Shown: positions 1 through 7,456 of the stretch, piece after piece | How the letters are laid out: each line of letters opens with the position of its first letter | Numbering within the stretch: the first letter of the stretch is position 1 | NCBI GenBank assembly: GCA_946481465.1 | Contig: CAMLOC010000001.1 | Location: forward strand, 1 to 40,564 | Length of the DNA stretch: 40,564 bases | Reading direction: 5' to 3' | DNA from: an uncultured Shinella sp. | GTDB taxonomy: Bacteria; Pseudomonadota; Alphaproteobacteria; Rhizobiales; Rhizobiaceae | Translations under genes and position numbers: made by a program | The notes under the pieces: model-generated | What the model saw: only the letters and a program-made list of their open reading frames with translations | What the model was told of the DNA's origin: nothing | The model's database searches: none

Positions 1-1413
1 GCCGGTGCCGATATCCGTCATGTCGGTCTCGATCGTCACCACGCCCTCGGCGTCGAGCGTCGCGCGCGCGCTGGAGGCCTCAACGAGATTGTCGCGGAAG
101 GCCGCCGCGACGCCCATACCGATGAGGAGGCCGTCCTCGCGCCGCGCGGCGGTTTTCGGCCGCTCGCTCCAGCCGAAGCGCTCCGCGCCGAGCTTGAGGC
201 AGCCGATCAGGTCGCGGTGCGAGAAGGGCCGTTCAGGCTTCTCGGGATCGACCTGCGTGTCGTTGGCGATGCGGAACGCCACCGGGTCCATGCCGAGCTT
301 GTCGGCGATCTCGTCCACGGCAATCTCCAGCGCCATCAGGCCGGGGGCCTCGCCGGGCGCGCGCATGGAGTTTCCCTCCGGTAGGTCGAGCGTGGCGAGG
401 CGCATGGCCGTCATACGGTTCGCGCCGGCATAGAGCAGCCGCGTCTGGTTCACCGCGACCTCAGGCTTGCCGCCCTTCAGGTCGCCGGACCAGCTTTGAT
501 GCGCGATGGCGGTGATCCTGCCGTCCCGCTCCGCGCCGATGCGAATGCGCTGGATGGTGGCGGGCCGGTGCGTTGTGTTGTTGGTCATCAGCGGGCGGGG
601 TAGCGCCACCTTGACCGGACGGCCCGCGGCCCTCGCGCCGAGGGCCGCCAGCACCGCGTCGGCGCGCAGGAAAAGCTTTCCGCCGAAGCCGCCGCCGATA
701 TAGGGCGAGACGACGCGGACCTTGTCCTTGTCGATCCCGAGCGTCGTGGCGAGGTCGGCGCGGCACCAGTCGATCATCTGGCTCGACGTCCAGACCGTCA
801 GCTCGTCCCCCTCCCAGGTGGCGATGGAAGCGTGGGGCTCCATCATGCAATGGGACTGGTCGGGCGTTGTATAGGTCTCGTCGAGCGTCACCGGCGCGCC
901 CTTGAACGCGGCCTCGAAATCGCCGGCGGAAGTGTCGGGCTTCTTGGATTCCTCAGGCTTGACCGCCGCATCCATCGCCTCGTGGAGGTCGAATGCGCCG
1001 GGCCGGGCCTCATATTCGACCTTGATGAGGGCGGCGGCGGCGCGGGCCTCCTCGAAGGAGGACGCGACGACCACGGCGACAGCCTGGTGATAGTGCTGGA
1101 TCTCGCGCCCGCCGAACAGGTTCGCGGTGTTGTATTCGCCCTTCCCGAGCTCGCCCGTATCAAGCGCGGTGACGACGGTGAGGACGCCATCCGCATCCTT
1201 CGCCGCCGCCGTGTCGATGGACCGGATGCGGCCCTTGGCGATGGCAGCGCCGACGGGATAGCCGTAAGCGTGGGACGCGCCGAGATCGTGCCGCTCATAG
1301 GCGTAGGTCGCCCGGCCCGTCGCCTTGAGCTGACCGTCGATGCGGTGGATCGGCTGGCCGACGACCTTCAGGCGGTCGATGGGATTGGTGGTGGCCGGCG
1401 TGTCGAACTGCAT
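1..1413 (-). CDS. paoC: Aldehyde oxidoreductase molybdenum-binding subunit, PaoC-like (3' part outside window)
   Basis: This is the large catalytic subunit of a xanthine dehydrogenase-family aldehyde oxidoreductase, which binds the molybdopterin cofactor and the substrate. Only the first 471 residues are visible, against about 730 for the family. The frame stays open to the window edge, so the end is cut by the window rather than broken. The family glycine-rich cofactor motif GGGFGGK is at residues 240-246, preceded by VRVVSPYIG. The C-terminal region that should hold the catalytic glutamate is not visible. The ATG at 1413 lies three bases after the stop of the FAD-subunit gene, so the genes run A-B-C as in E. 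coli paoABC. A paoD-like maturation gene would lie beyond the left edge. The substrate is probably an aromatic or small aldehyde, by analogy only. Confidence 0.88.
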   Translation of the reverse strand, partial: MQFDTPATTNPIDRLKVVGQPIHRIDGQLKATGRATYAYERHDLGASHAYGYPVGAAIAKGRIRSIDTAAAKDADGVLTVVTALDTGELGKGEYNTANLFGGREIQHYHQAVAVVVASSFEEARAAAALIKVEYEARPGAFDLHEAMDAAVKPEESKKPDTSAGDFEAAFKGAPVTLDETYTTPDQSHCMMEPHASIATWEGDELTVWTSSQMIDWCRADLATTLGIDKDKVRVVSPYIGGGFGGKLFLRADAVLAALGARAAGRPVKVALPRPLMTNNTTHRPATIQRIRIGAERDGRITAIAHQSWSGDLKGGKPEVAVNQTRLLYAGANRMTAMRLATLDLPEGNSMRAPGEAPGLMALEIAVDEIADKLGMDPVAFRIANDTQVDPEKPERPFSHRDLIGCLKLGAERFGWSERPKTAARREDGLLIGMGVAAAFRDNLVEASSARATLDAEGVVTIETDMTDIGTG

Positions 1414-1416
1414 GGC

Positions 1417-2367
1417 TCAGTCCCTCGCGTCTGCGATCGCCGCGCCGAGCGCGCGCTCGACGAGGTCGATCTTGAATCGGTTCTGCTCGGTTGGGCGGGC
1501 ATCGGCGAGAAGGACGGCGGCAGCCGCCCGCGCGCCCTTCGGCAATTCGGCCTCCGCCGCCTCGACCCGCCAGGGCTTGTGCGCCACGCCGCCGACGGCG
1601 ATGCGGCCGCTCCCATCCGGCCGGATCACCGCGCCGATGGAAACCAGCGCGAAGGCATAGGACGCGCGGTCGCGCACCTTGCGGTAGACGTGCCGGCCGC
1701 CGGGCGGCGGCGGCAGCACGACGGCCGTGACGAACTCGCCGCGCTCCAGCACCGTCTCGACATGCGGCGTGTCGCCGGGCAGGCGGTGAAGATCGGCAAT
1801 GGCGATCTCGCGGCGCGTGCCGTCCGGCCGGATCGTCTCCACCACGGCGTCGAGCGCGCGCATCGCAACCGCCATGTCGCTCGGATGCGTCGCGATGCAG
1901 GCGTCGGAGACGCCGACGACCGCATGCTGGCGGCTGAAGCCGCCGATGGCGGAACAGCCGCTGCCCGGCTCGCGCTTGTTGCAGGGCTGGTTGGTGTCGT
2001 AGAAATAGGGACAGCGGGTGCGCTGCAGGAGATTGCCGGCCGTGGTCGCGCGGTTGCGCAGTTGGCCCGACGCGCCGGCGAGGAGCGCGCGCGACAGCAG
2101 GGCATAATCACGCCGCACCGTCTCATGGGCGGCGAGATCGGTGTTGCGCACCAGCGCGCCGATGCGAAGCCCGCCCGCCGGCGTGGCCTCGATCGTGTCG
2201 AGCCCCAAGCCGTTGACGTCGATCAGGTGGGCCGGCGTCTCGATCTCCAGCTTCATCAGGTCGAGAAGGTTGGTGCCGCCGGCGATGAACCTCGCCTGCG
2301 GAACGGCGGCCGCCGCCTTGACCGCCGCGTCCGCGGAGGTGGGGCGCTCGTAGCTGAAGGCCTTCAT
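1417..2367 (-). CDS. paoB: Aldehyde oxidoreductase FAD-binding subunit, PaoB-like
   Basis: This 316-residue protein is the FAD subunit that passes electrons from the iron-sulfur subunit. It has the PCMH-type FAD-binding loop near residue 25 ([14 protein letters not shown]) and a second FAD motif around residue 110 ([20 protein letters not shown]). Next comes a cysteine-rich insertion, [20 protein letters not shown] followed by SGC. It resembles the extra [4Fe-4S] site that distinguishes PaoB from ordinary xanthine dehydrogenase FAD subunits. E. coli PaoB is almost the same length (318). The ATG at 2367 overlaps the stop of the upstream paoA-like gene as ATGA, indicating translational coupling. 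Confidence 0.88.
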   Translation of the reverse strand: MKAFSYERPTSADAAVKAAAAVPQARFIAGGTNLLDLMKLEIETPAHLIDVNGLGLDTIEATPAGGLRIGALVRNTDLAAHETVRRDYALLSRALLAGASGQLRNRATTAGNLLQRTRCPYFYDTNQPCNKREPGSGCSAIGGFSRQHAVVGVSDACIATHPSDMAVAMRALDAVVETIRPDGTRREIAIADLHRLPGDTPHVETVLERGEFVTAVVLPPPPGGRHVYRKVRDRASYAFALVSIGAVIRPDGSGRIAVGGVAHKPWRVEAAEAELPKGARAAAAVLLADARPTEQNRFKIDLVERALGAAIADARD

Positions 2368-2939
2368 GCCGTGATCCCCCCGACATCCGCGATGGCATCG
2401 ACGATGTTGGAATAGGCTCCGCATCGACAGATATTGCCGCTCATGCGCTCGCGCACCTCCTCGGCGGTGAGCGGCACCGGGGCGGTCAGGTCTTCCGTTA
2501 CGTGGCTCGGGATGTTCGCCTCGATTTCCGCCAGCACCGCGACGGAGGAACAGACCTGCCCCGGCGTACAATATCCGCACTGGAAGCCGTCATGTTTTAC
2601 GAATGCCGTCTGCATCGGGTGCAGATCGCCCGGCCGCCCGAGACCTTCGATGGTGGTGATCTCGTCGCCGTCGTGCATCACGGCAAGCGTCAGGCAGGCG
2701 TTGATCCTTCGCCCTTCGACCAGAACGGTGCAGGCGCCGCACTGGCCATGGTCGCAGCCCTTCTTCGTGCCGTTGAGGTGCAGATGCTCGCGAAGTGCGT
2801 CGAGGAGCGTGGTCCGGTTGTCGATTGCGAGGTCGCGACGCCTGCCGTTGACCGTCAGCGTCACGCGGCTCTCGTGGCCGGTCGCGGCCGCGCGACGGGA
2901 GGTTTCGACTGCTACGGAAGACTGCATGGCCTGTTCCAC
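2364..2939 (-). CDS. paoA: Aldehyde oxidoreductase [2Fe-2S] subunit, PaoA-like
   Basis: This 191-residue protein is the small iron-sulfur subunit of the molybdo-flavoenzyme. A plant-type ferredoxin [2Fe-2S] site, [12 protein letters not shown] followed by a further Cys, is in the middle. The second [2Fe-2S] site is formed by [10 protein letters not shown] and ICRCGAY near the end. Stretches such as [18 protein letters not shown] and [12 protein letters not shown] are very like E. coli PaoA. Unlike E. coli PaoA, the N-terminus has no twin-arginine signal: an SRR is present but no hydrophobic stretch follows. The enzyme may therefore be cytoplasmic, which is inference. It is the first gene of the A-B-C operon. 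No clear promoter was found in the 42 bases upstream. Confidence 0.88.
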   Translation of the reverse strand: MEQAMQSSVAVETSRRAAATGHESRVTLTVNGRRRDLAIDNRTTLLDALREHLHLNGTKKGCDHGQCGACTVLVEGRRINACLTLAVMHDGDEITTIEGLGRPGDLHPMQTAFVKHDGFQCGYCTPGQVCSSVAVLAEIEANIPSHVTEDLTAPVPLTAEEVRERMSGNICRCGAYSNIVDAIADVGGITA

Positions 2940-2981
2940 TTCGCTTGATATAGGGCATCGGAGGGCGACGGCGCCCGGCGG

Positions 2982-3875
2982 TCAGGCAATGCCCTTGCCG
3001 CCGGTCACGCCGTAGACCTCGCCGTTGACGAAACTCGCCTCCTGGGAGGCGAGCAGCACGAAGACCGGCGCGAGTTCCACCGGCTGGCCGGGACGGCCGA
3101 AGTCGCTGTCCTTGCCGAAATTCCGCACCTTCTCGTCCGGCTGTCCGCCGCTCGGCTGGAGCACCGTCCAGACGGGGCCGGGTGCGACGACGTTGGCGCG
3201 GATGCCGCGCTCGATGAGCTGCTTGGAAAGCGCCTTGGTATAGGCGACGATGCCGGCCTTGGTCGTGGCGTAGTCGAGCAGGATCGCCGAGGGCTGGTAG
3301 GCCTGCACGGAGGCGGTGGTGATGACCGCCGCCCCCGCCGGCATATGGGGAACGGCGGCCTGCGCGATCCAGTGCAGCGCGTAGAGATTGGTCTTCATCG
3401 TCTTGTCGAAGTCGTCGGACGAAAGCGCCTCGATCGTCTCGCGATATTGCTGGCGCGCCGCATTGACGACGAGGATATCGAGGCCGCCGAGGCCCGAGAC
3501 GGCCCTGTCAACCATGGTGCGGCACCAGGCCTCGTCCTTGATGTCGCCCGGCAGCGCGACAGCCGTGCGGCCTTCCGCCTCGATGAGATCGATCACCTGC
3601 CGGGCGTCGGCTTCCTCGTCGGGAAGATAGGAGATGGCGACATCCGCACCCTCGCGCGCGAAGGCGATCGCCGCGGCCCGGCCGATCCCGGAATCGCCAC
3701 CGGTGATGAGCGCCTTGCGGCCCTCCAGCCTGCCCGAACCACGGTAGCTCATTTCGCCATGATCCGGCGAAGGCTCCATCTTGCGTACAAGTCCCGGCGC
3801 GGGCTGCTTCTGTTCCGGGAAGGGCGGCGCGGGATAGAGGCTGCGTGGATCCTTCGGCAGAGTGTTGTCGCTCAT
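2982..3875 (-). CDS. SDR-family oxidoreductase, general-stress type (YdaD/GSP39-like)
   Basis: This is a classical short-chain dehydrogenase/reductase of 297 residues. It has a proline-rich N-terminal extension (SLYPAPPFPEQKQPAPG) typical of the bacterial general-stress SDR group. The NAD(P)-binding motif is TGGDSGIGR near residue 57. The catalytic serine is in TTASVQAYQPS and the YxxxK pair is in DYATTKAG. The substrate is not deducible. I chose ATG 3875 because the extended product keeps the family N-terminus; a longer frame to 4001 would read through the promoter described at 3918-3942. That promoter and the family both suggest stress-induced expression. It is transcribed divergently from the ku genes. 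Confidence 0.88.
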   Translation of the reverse strand: MSDNTLPKDPRSLYPAPPFPEQKQPAPGLVRKMEPSPDHGEMSYRGSGRLEGRKALITGGDSGIGRAAAIAFAREGADVAISYLPDEEADARQVIDLIEAEGRTAVALPGDIKDEAWCRTMVDRAVSGLGGLDILVVNAARQQYRETIEALSSDDFDKTMKTNLYALHWIAQAAVPHMPAGAAVITTASVQAYQPSAILLDYATTKAGIVAYTKALSKQLIERGIRANVVAPGPVWTVLQPSGGQPDEKVRNFGKDSDFGRPGQPVELAPVFVLLASQEASFVNGEVYGVTGGKGIA

Positions 3876-3917
3876 GGGGCACCGGTCCGTGGCTTGGTTG
3901 AAAGGAGGCAGGTTCCG

Positions 3918-3942
3918 AACGCCGACTACCAACCATTGTTCC
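3918..3942 (-). promoter_or_regulatory. EcfG-type promoter of the SDR gene (GGAAC-N16-CGTT)
   Basis: On the minus strand GGAAC (3942-3938) is followed after 16 bases by CGTT (3921-3918), an exact match to the alphaproteobacterial EcfG/RpoE2 consensus. A transcript would start near 3911, about 36 bases before the ATG at 3875. Confidence 0.75.
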
Positions 3943-4132
3943 CTGTGGGACCACTTCCTTCCGGGGCACCCAAGTCGGCGACCCTCCGCACGAGTATCCA
4001 ACTAAAAGAGGCTCCCGGCTCGTGGACGTGCGTCGCCCGCAAAAAGACACGATGAATCAGCGACCTAGCCGTGACTCGCAAAGCGGGCGGTGGATTCAGT
4101 TTAAGTTATTGATTTCCGATTCTTTTCGACAC

Positions 4133-4157
4133 GGAACAAATTCGCAAGTGATTCGCT
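4133..4157 (+). promoter_or_regulatory. Candidate EcfG-type promoter of the ku operon (GGAAC-N16-CGCT)
   Basis: GGAAC at 4133-4137 is followed after 16 bases by CGCTT. It fits GGAAC-N19-TT but has one mismatch to CGTT. It lies 37 bases before the ku start, in an AT-richer stretch back-to-back with the SDR promoter. Confidence 0.5.
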
Positions 4158-4194
4158 TGACTCGCTTCGGTTGCGTCGAGTCGGGATTAGCGAG

Positions 4195-5100
4195 ATGGCC
4201 GGTCATCGTGCCCAGTGGAAGGGTTTCATCAAGTTCGGCGAGGTCAGTTGCGGGGTCGGCCTGTACACGGCGGCGAGCACGTCCGAGCGCATCTCGTTCC
4301 ATACGATCAACAAAAAGACCGGCAATCGCGTCAACCGCGTTTTCATCGACAGCGATACCGGCAAGGAGGTCGAGCGCGAGGACCAGACCAAGGGGTTTGA
4401 GATCGAGAACGGTCAGTACATCATGATCGATCCGGAAGAGGTCGCGGCGACCATCCCGGAGAGCAACAAGACGTTGACGATCGATGCCTTCATCCCGTGC
4501 TCTGACGTCGATGATGTCTACTTCGACAAGCCCTACTACCTGGTGCCGACCGACCGCGTCTCATCCGATGCCTTCACGGCTCTGCGCGATGCCATGGAGA
4601 AATCCGAGGTCGCCGCGGTTGCCCGCACGGTCCTGTTCCGCCGCATGCGCACCGTGCTGATCCGGACGCATGGCAAGGGACTGATCGCCACGACCTTGCA
4701 ATACGACTATGAGGTTCGCTCCTCGGAGAAAGCCTTCGACGAGATACCGAAGCTCCGGATCAAAGGCGAAATGCTGGATCTCGCCAAGCACATCATCGCG
4801 ACCAAGAAGGGCACCTTCGATCCGGCCGCATTCGACGATCGTTATGAAGACGCGGTCGCCGAGCTGGTGAAGGCCAAGATCGAGGGCAAGGCTCCGCCGA
4901 AGCGCAAGGAAGTCAAGATGTCCAAGCCCGACGATCTGCTGGCCGCCTTGCGTGAAAGCGCCAGGATGTTGAAGGCCGAGGACGACACGCCGAAGCGCTC
5001 CGCCGCCAATGCCAACAAGGGCGCCGGTCGCAAGCCGGCGGCCCGCGCCACCGCGTCGAAGGCGCGCAGCCCGGCGGCCGCACAGCGCAAAGCCGGTTGA
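4195..5100 (+). CDS. ku: Ku protein, NHEJ DNA end-binding (first copy)
   Basis: This 301-residue bacterial Ku binds DNA double-strand ends and recruits the LigD-type ligase. The family N-terminus WKGFIKFGEVSCGVGLYTAA is at residues 9-28, followed by ERISFHTINKKTGNRVNRVF. The core continues to about residue 260. The tail is basic and Lys/Ala-rich (ANKGAGRKPAARATASKARS), as seen in extended bacterial Ku C-termini that contact DNA. ATG 4195 is preferred over an in-frame TTG at 4171 because the family begins with MAxxxxxWKG. The stop lies 11 bases before the second ku gene, so the two are probably one transcript. Two adjacent, clearly different Ku proteins suggest a heterodimer; this is inference, though rhizobia are known to carry several ku genes. 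Confidence 0.95.
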   Translation: MAGHRAQWKGFIKFGEVSCGVGLYTAASTSERISFHTINKKTGNRVNRVFIDSDTGKEVEREDQTKGFEIENGQYIMIDPEEVAATIPESNKTLTIDAFIPCSDVDDVYFDKPYYLVPTDRVSSDAFTALRDAMEKSEVAAVARTVLFRRMRTVLIRTHGKGLIATTLQYDYEVRSSEKAFDEIPKLRIKGEMLDLAKHIIATKKGTFDPAAFDDRYEDAVAELVKAKIEGKAPPKRKEVKMSKPDDLLAALRESARMLKAEDDTPKRSAANANKGAGRKPAARATASKARSPAAAQRKAG

Positions 5101-5111
5101 GGAGATAGACC

Positions 5112-5921
5112 ATGGCACCCCGCCCCTATTGGAAAGGTTATTTGAAGCTCTCGCTCGTCACCTGTCCCGTCTCGATGTCGCCGGCGACCTCGGAAAGCGA
5201 CAAGGTCCGGTTCCACACCTTGAACAGGGAGACCGGCAACCGCGTCGTCTCGCAATATGTCGATGCCGTCACGCGCAAGCCCGTCAAGGACGACGATGAG
5301 GTGAAGGGCTATGCCCGCGGCGAGAACGACTATGTCCTGCTCACCGACGACGAACTGGATGCGGTGGCGCTCGACACGGTGAAGACGATCGACATCGACA
5401 AGTTCGTGCCGCGCGACAGCATCGAATGGATCTATCTGGAAAAGCCGCATTATCTCGTGCCCGATGATCCCGTTGGTCACGAGGCCTTCGCGGTTATCCG
5501 CGACGCCATGGCGTCGGATAAGGTGTTTGGCGTCTCACGCCTGGTCATCGGGCGACGCGAGCGGGCCGTCGTGCTCGAGCCGCGCGGTGAAGGCATCGTG
5601 CTTTGGTCATTGCGCTTCGGCGACGAGGTGCGGCCGGAGGAGTCCTATTTCGAGGATATCGACGCAAAGTCCGATCCCGACCTCGTTCCTCTCGTTCAGA
5701 AATTCATCAAGCAGCATACGAAAACCTGGTCGCCGGACATGGTCTCCGATCCCGTTCAGGACGCGCTGCTCGACATCATCGCCAAAAAGAAGAAGGCGCT
5801 GAAGCCGTCGAGGAAAGGCAAAGGCAAGGGAGGAGAGCGGCCGTCGGGCGGCAACGTCATCGATATAATGGATGCGCTGCGTAAGAGCCTTGCCGGCGAA
5901 AAAGGCAAGCGCGCCTCCTGA
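5112..5921 (+). CDS. ku: Ku protein, NHEJ DNA end-binding (second copy)
   Basis: This second Ku homologue has 269 residues and begins MAPRPYWKGYLKLSLVTCPV, the commonest N-terminus in rhizobial Ku proteins. The Ku core (RFHTLNRETGNRV, YLEKPHYLVPDD) covers most of the protein. A lysine-rich segment (AKKKKALKPSRKGKGKGG) precedes a final NVIDIMDALRKSL helix, a conserved C-terminal element of bacterial Ku. A GGAG ribosome site precedes ATG 5112. It differs considerably from the first copy, so this is an old duplication rather than a recent tandem repeat. It is followed 55 bases later by the ligase gene. Confidence 0.95.
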   Translation: MAPRPYWKGYLKLSLVTCPVSMSPATSESDKVRFHTLNRETGNRVVSQYVDAVTRKPVKDDDEVKGYARGENDYVLLTDDELDAVALDTVKTIDIDKFVPRDSIEWIYLEKPHYLVPDDPVGHEAFAVIRDAMASDKVFGVSRLVIGRRERAVVLEPRGEGIVLWSLRFGDEVRPEESYFEDIDAKSDPDLVPLVQKFIKQHTKTWSPDMVSDPVQDALLDIIAKKKKALKPSRKGKGKGGERPSGGNVIDIMDALRKSLAGEKGKRAS

Positions 5922-5976
5922 AATCGTCACATGGGTCGCCTATGTTTGTTTCCTCTCGCACGCGTGATGGATCTCC

Positions 5977-7035
5977 ATGAAAGTGAAGCGCCGAACGGCC
6001 ATCCTTCTGCTCGACGACTCCGGCACAACGCTCCAGTCGCGGCCGGTTCACAAGCGCAATCCCGAGCAGCCGAGCCTGCCCTTCGATCCGATGCCAGAGC
6101 GCGTCGAGCCGTGCCTCGCCCTGCTCCGGCCGGCGCCACCCGAAGGACCGGACTGGCTGTTCGAAAACAAATGGGACGGCTATCGCCTGGCGATCCACAT
6201 CGAGCCGAAAGGGGTGCGGATCATCACGCGGGGCGGCCATGACTGGACTCACCGATTTCCGATCATCGCCGAAGCCGCGAAGAAGCTCGGCGTCGGGACC
6301 GCCATTCTCGATGGCGAGGCCGTGGTCCTCAACAAGGAGGGCCACGCGGATTTCGGGGCATTGCAGCGTTCGCTTGGCGGGCACAGCGGCAAGCGCGCTT
6401 CGACAGAAGCCGTTTTCTTCGCCTTCGACCTGCTCTATTTCGATGGTCATGACCTCACCAAGACCGAGCTCGACGTCCGGCGGCATCTGCTCTCGGATTT
6501 CCTCGACGGCGCCACCGGCGCGGTGCAGCTGTCGGAAGAAGCCCATGGCGACGGCACCGAACTGCGGGCGAAGGCCTGTTCGATGGGCCTTGAAGGCATC
6601 ATCGCCAAGCACCGCGACCGGCCCTATCGCTCCGGCCGCACCGGTGACTGGATCAAGATCAAGTGCATTCAGAGCGAGAGCTTCATGATCGTCGGCTACG
6701 AGCAATCCGCCGCGGCGCGCAGCGGTATCGGCAGCCTGCTGCTTGCCGCCCGCAAGCGCGACGACTGGGTGTCGGTCGGCTCGGTCGGCACTGGATTCAA
6801 GACCGCGGACGCCGAATATCTGCGCAAGACACTCGATAAGCTGAAGACGAAGAAACCTGTCGTCCCGCTGAAGGGCAAGAATTACGTGTTCGCGCTGCCG
6901 ACGCTCATCGCCGAGATCGAGTTTCGCGGCTGGACGGACGACGGCAACCTGCGTCATGCATCATACAAGGGCCTGCGCGAACATCAGGACAATGCCGCCG
7001 TCTTCGACATCGAAACATTGGCCGCCGGCAAGTGA
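5977..7035 (+). CDS. ATP-dependent DNA ligase, ligase domain only (LigD-type, NHEJ)
   Basis: This 352-residue stand-alone ligase corresponds to the central ligase domain of LigD, without phosphoesterase or polymerase parts. The nucleotidyl-lysine motif ENKWDGYR puts the active-site Lys at residue 65. Further family motifs are ILDGEAVVL, FFAFDLLYFDG, GLEGIIAKHRDRPYRSGRTG and WIKIKC. A C-terminal OB-fold segment ends EIEFRGWTDDGNLRHASYKG. The position after two ku genes argues that it seals ends in NHEJ. No separate GGAAC promoter is visible in the 55-base gap, so it is probably cotranscribed with ku. The TGA at 7033-7035 abuts the opposing stop of the DUF4112 gene with no spacer. Confidence 0.92.
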   Translation: MKVKRRTAILLLDDSGTTLQSRPVHKRNPEQPSLPFDPMPERVEPCLALLRPAPPEGPDWLFENKWDGYRLAIHIEPKGVRIITRGGHDWTHRFPIIAEAAKKLGVGTAILDGEAVVLNKEGHADFGALQRSLGGHSGKRASTEAVFFAFDLLYFDGHDLTKTELDVRRHLLSDFLDGATGAVQLSEEAHGDGTELRAKACSMGLEGIIAKHRDRPYRSGRTGDWIKIKCIQSESFMIVGYEQSAAARSGIGSLLLAARKRDDWVSVGSVGTGFKTADAEYLRKTLDKLKTKKPVVPLKGKNYVFALPTLIAEIEFRGWTDDGNLRHASYKGLREHQDNAAVFDIETLAAGK

Positions 7036-7419
7036 CTATCGTTGCCGATCGAGATCCGCATAGTCGAGACCGAAGTGATCCAGCACCAGTTGCAAATTCC
7101 GGCGGTTCGATTTGAAATAGACGTCGAAGACGTCGCCGAGCACCGGCACGCTGCCCGCGACCGTATCGAAGCCGACATTGACCAGCATCTTGACGAGCTT
7201 GTTGTTCGGCACGCCGAGACGCCGCGCCTCGTTGACGATGACGAGGCTGACAGCCGCCGCAGCGAAATCGCCGACACCCGGGATCAGGCCAAGCACCGAG
7301 TCCGCGCCGAGCGAAATCCGCGTTCCGGGAACACGAAGCGCGGTATCCATCAGCCGCGCCAGTCCACGAATTCGTCGGAGGCGCGCCAAGTGCTCGATGG
7401 GGAGATCATGCTTTTTCAT
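7036..7419 (-). CDS. DUF4112 domain membrane protein
   Basis: This 127-residue protein matches the DUF4112 pattern: an N-terminal helical stretch (LRRIRGLARLMDTALRVPG), then LGADSVLGLIPGVGDFAAAA and a hydrophobic helix (AVSLVIVNEARRLG), with a second Gly/Pro turn at GSVPVLGDVFDVYFKSNRRN. Function is unknown; one or two membrane segments are likely. It lies 37 bases downstream of ligD on the same strand, so it is probably the last gene of the operon 10473-7036. Its stop codon touches the stop of the opposing ligase gene. Confidence 0.82.
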   Translation of the reverse strand: MKKHDLPIEHLARLRRIRGLARLMDTALRVPGTRISLGADSVLGLIPGVGDFAAAAVSLVIVNEARRLGVPNNKLVKMLVNVGFDTVAGSVPVLGDVFDVYFKSNRRNLQLVLDHFGLDYADLDRQR

Positions 7420-7456
7420 ATCTTCTATGTGGTCTCGATGCTCGGCCGTTCAAAGG

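Noticed and set aside
832..2415. Long plus-strand open frame of 527 codons
   Set aside because: It lies opposite the PaoB/PaoC-like genes, is Arg/Gly/Ala-rich, has no motif and is a GC-rich shadow of the real genes.
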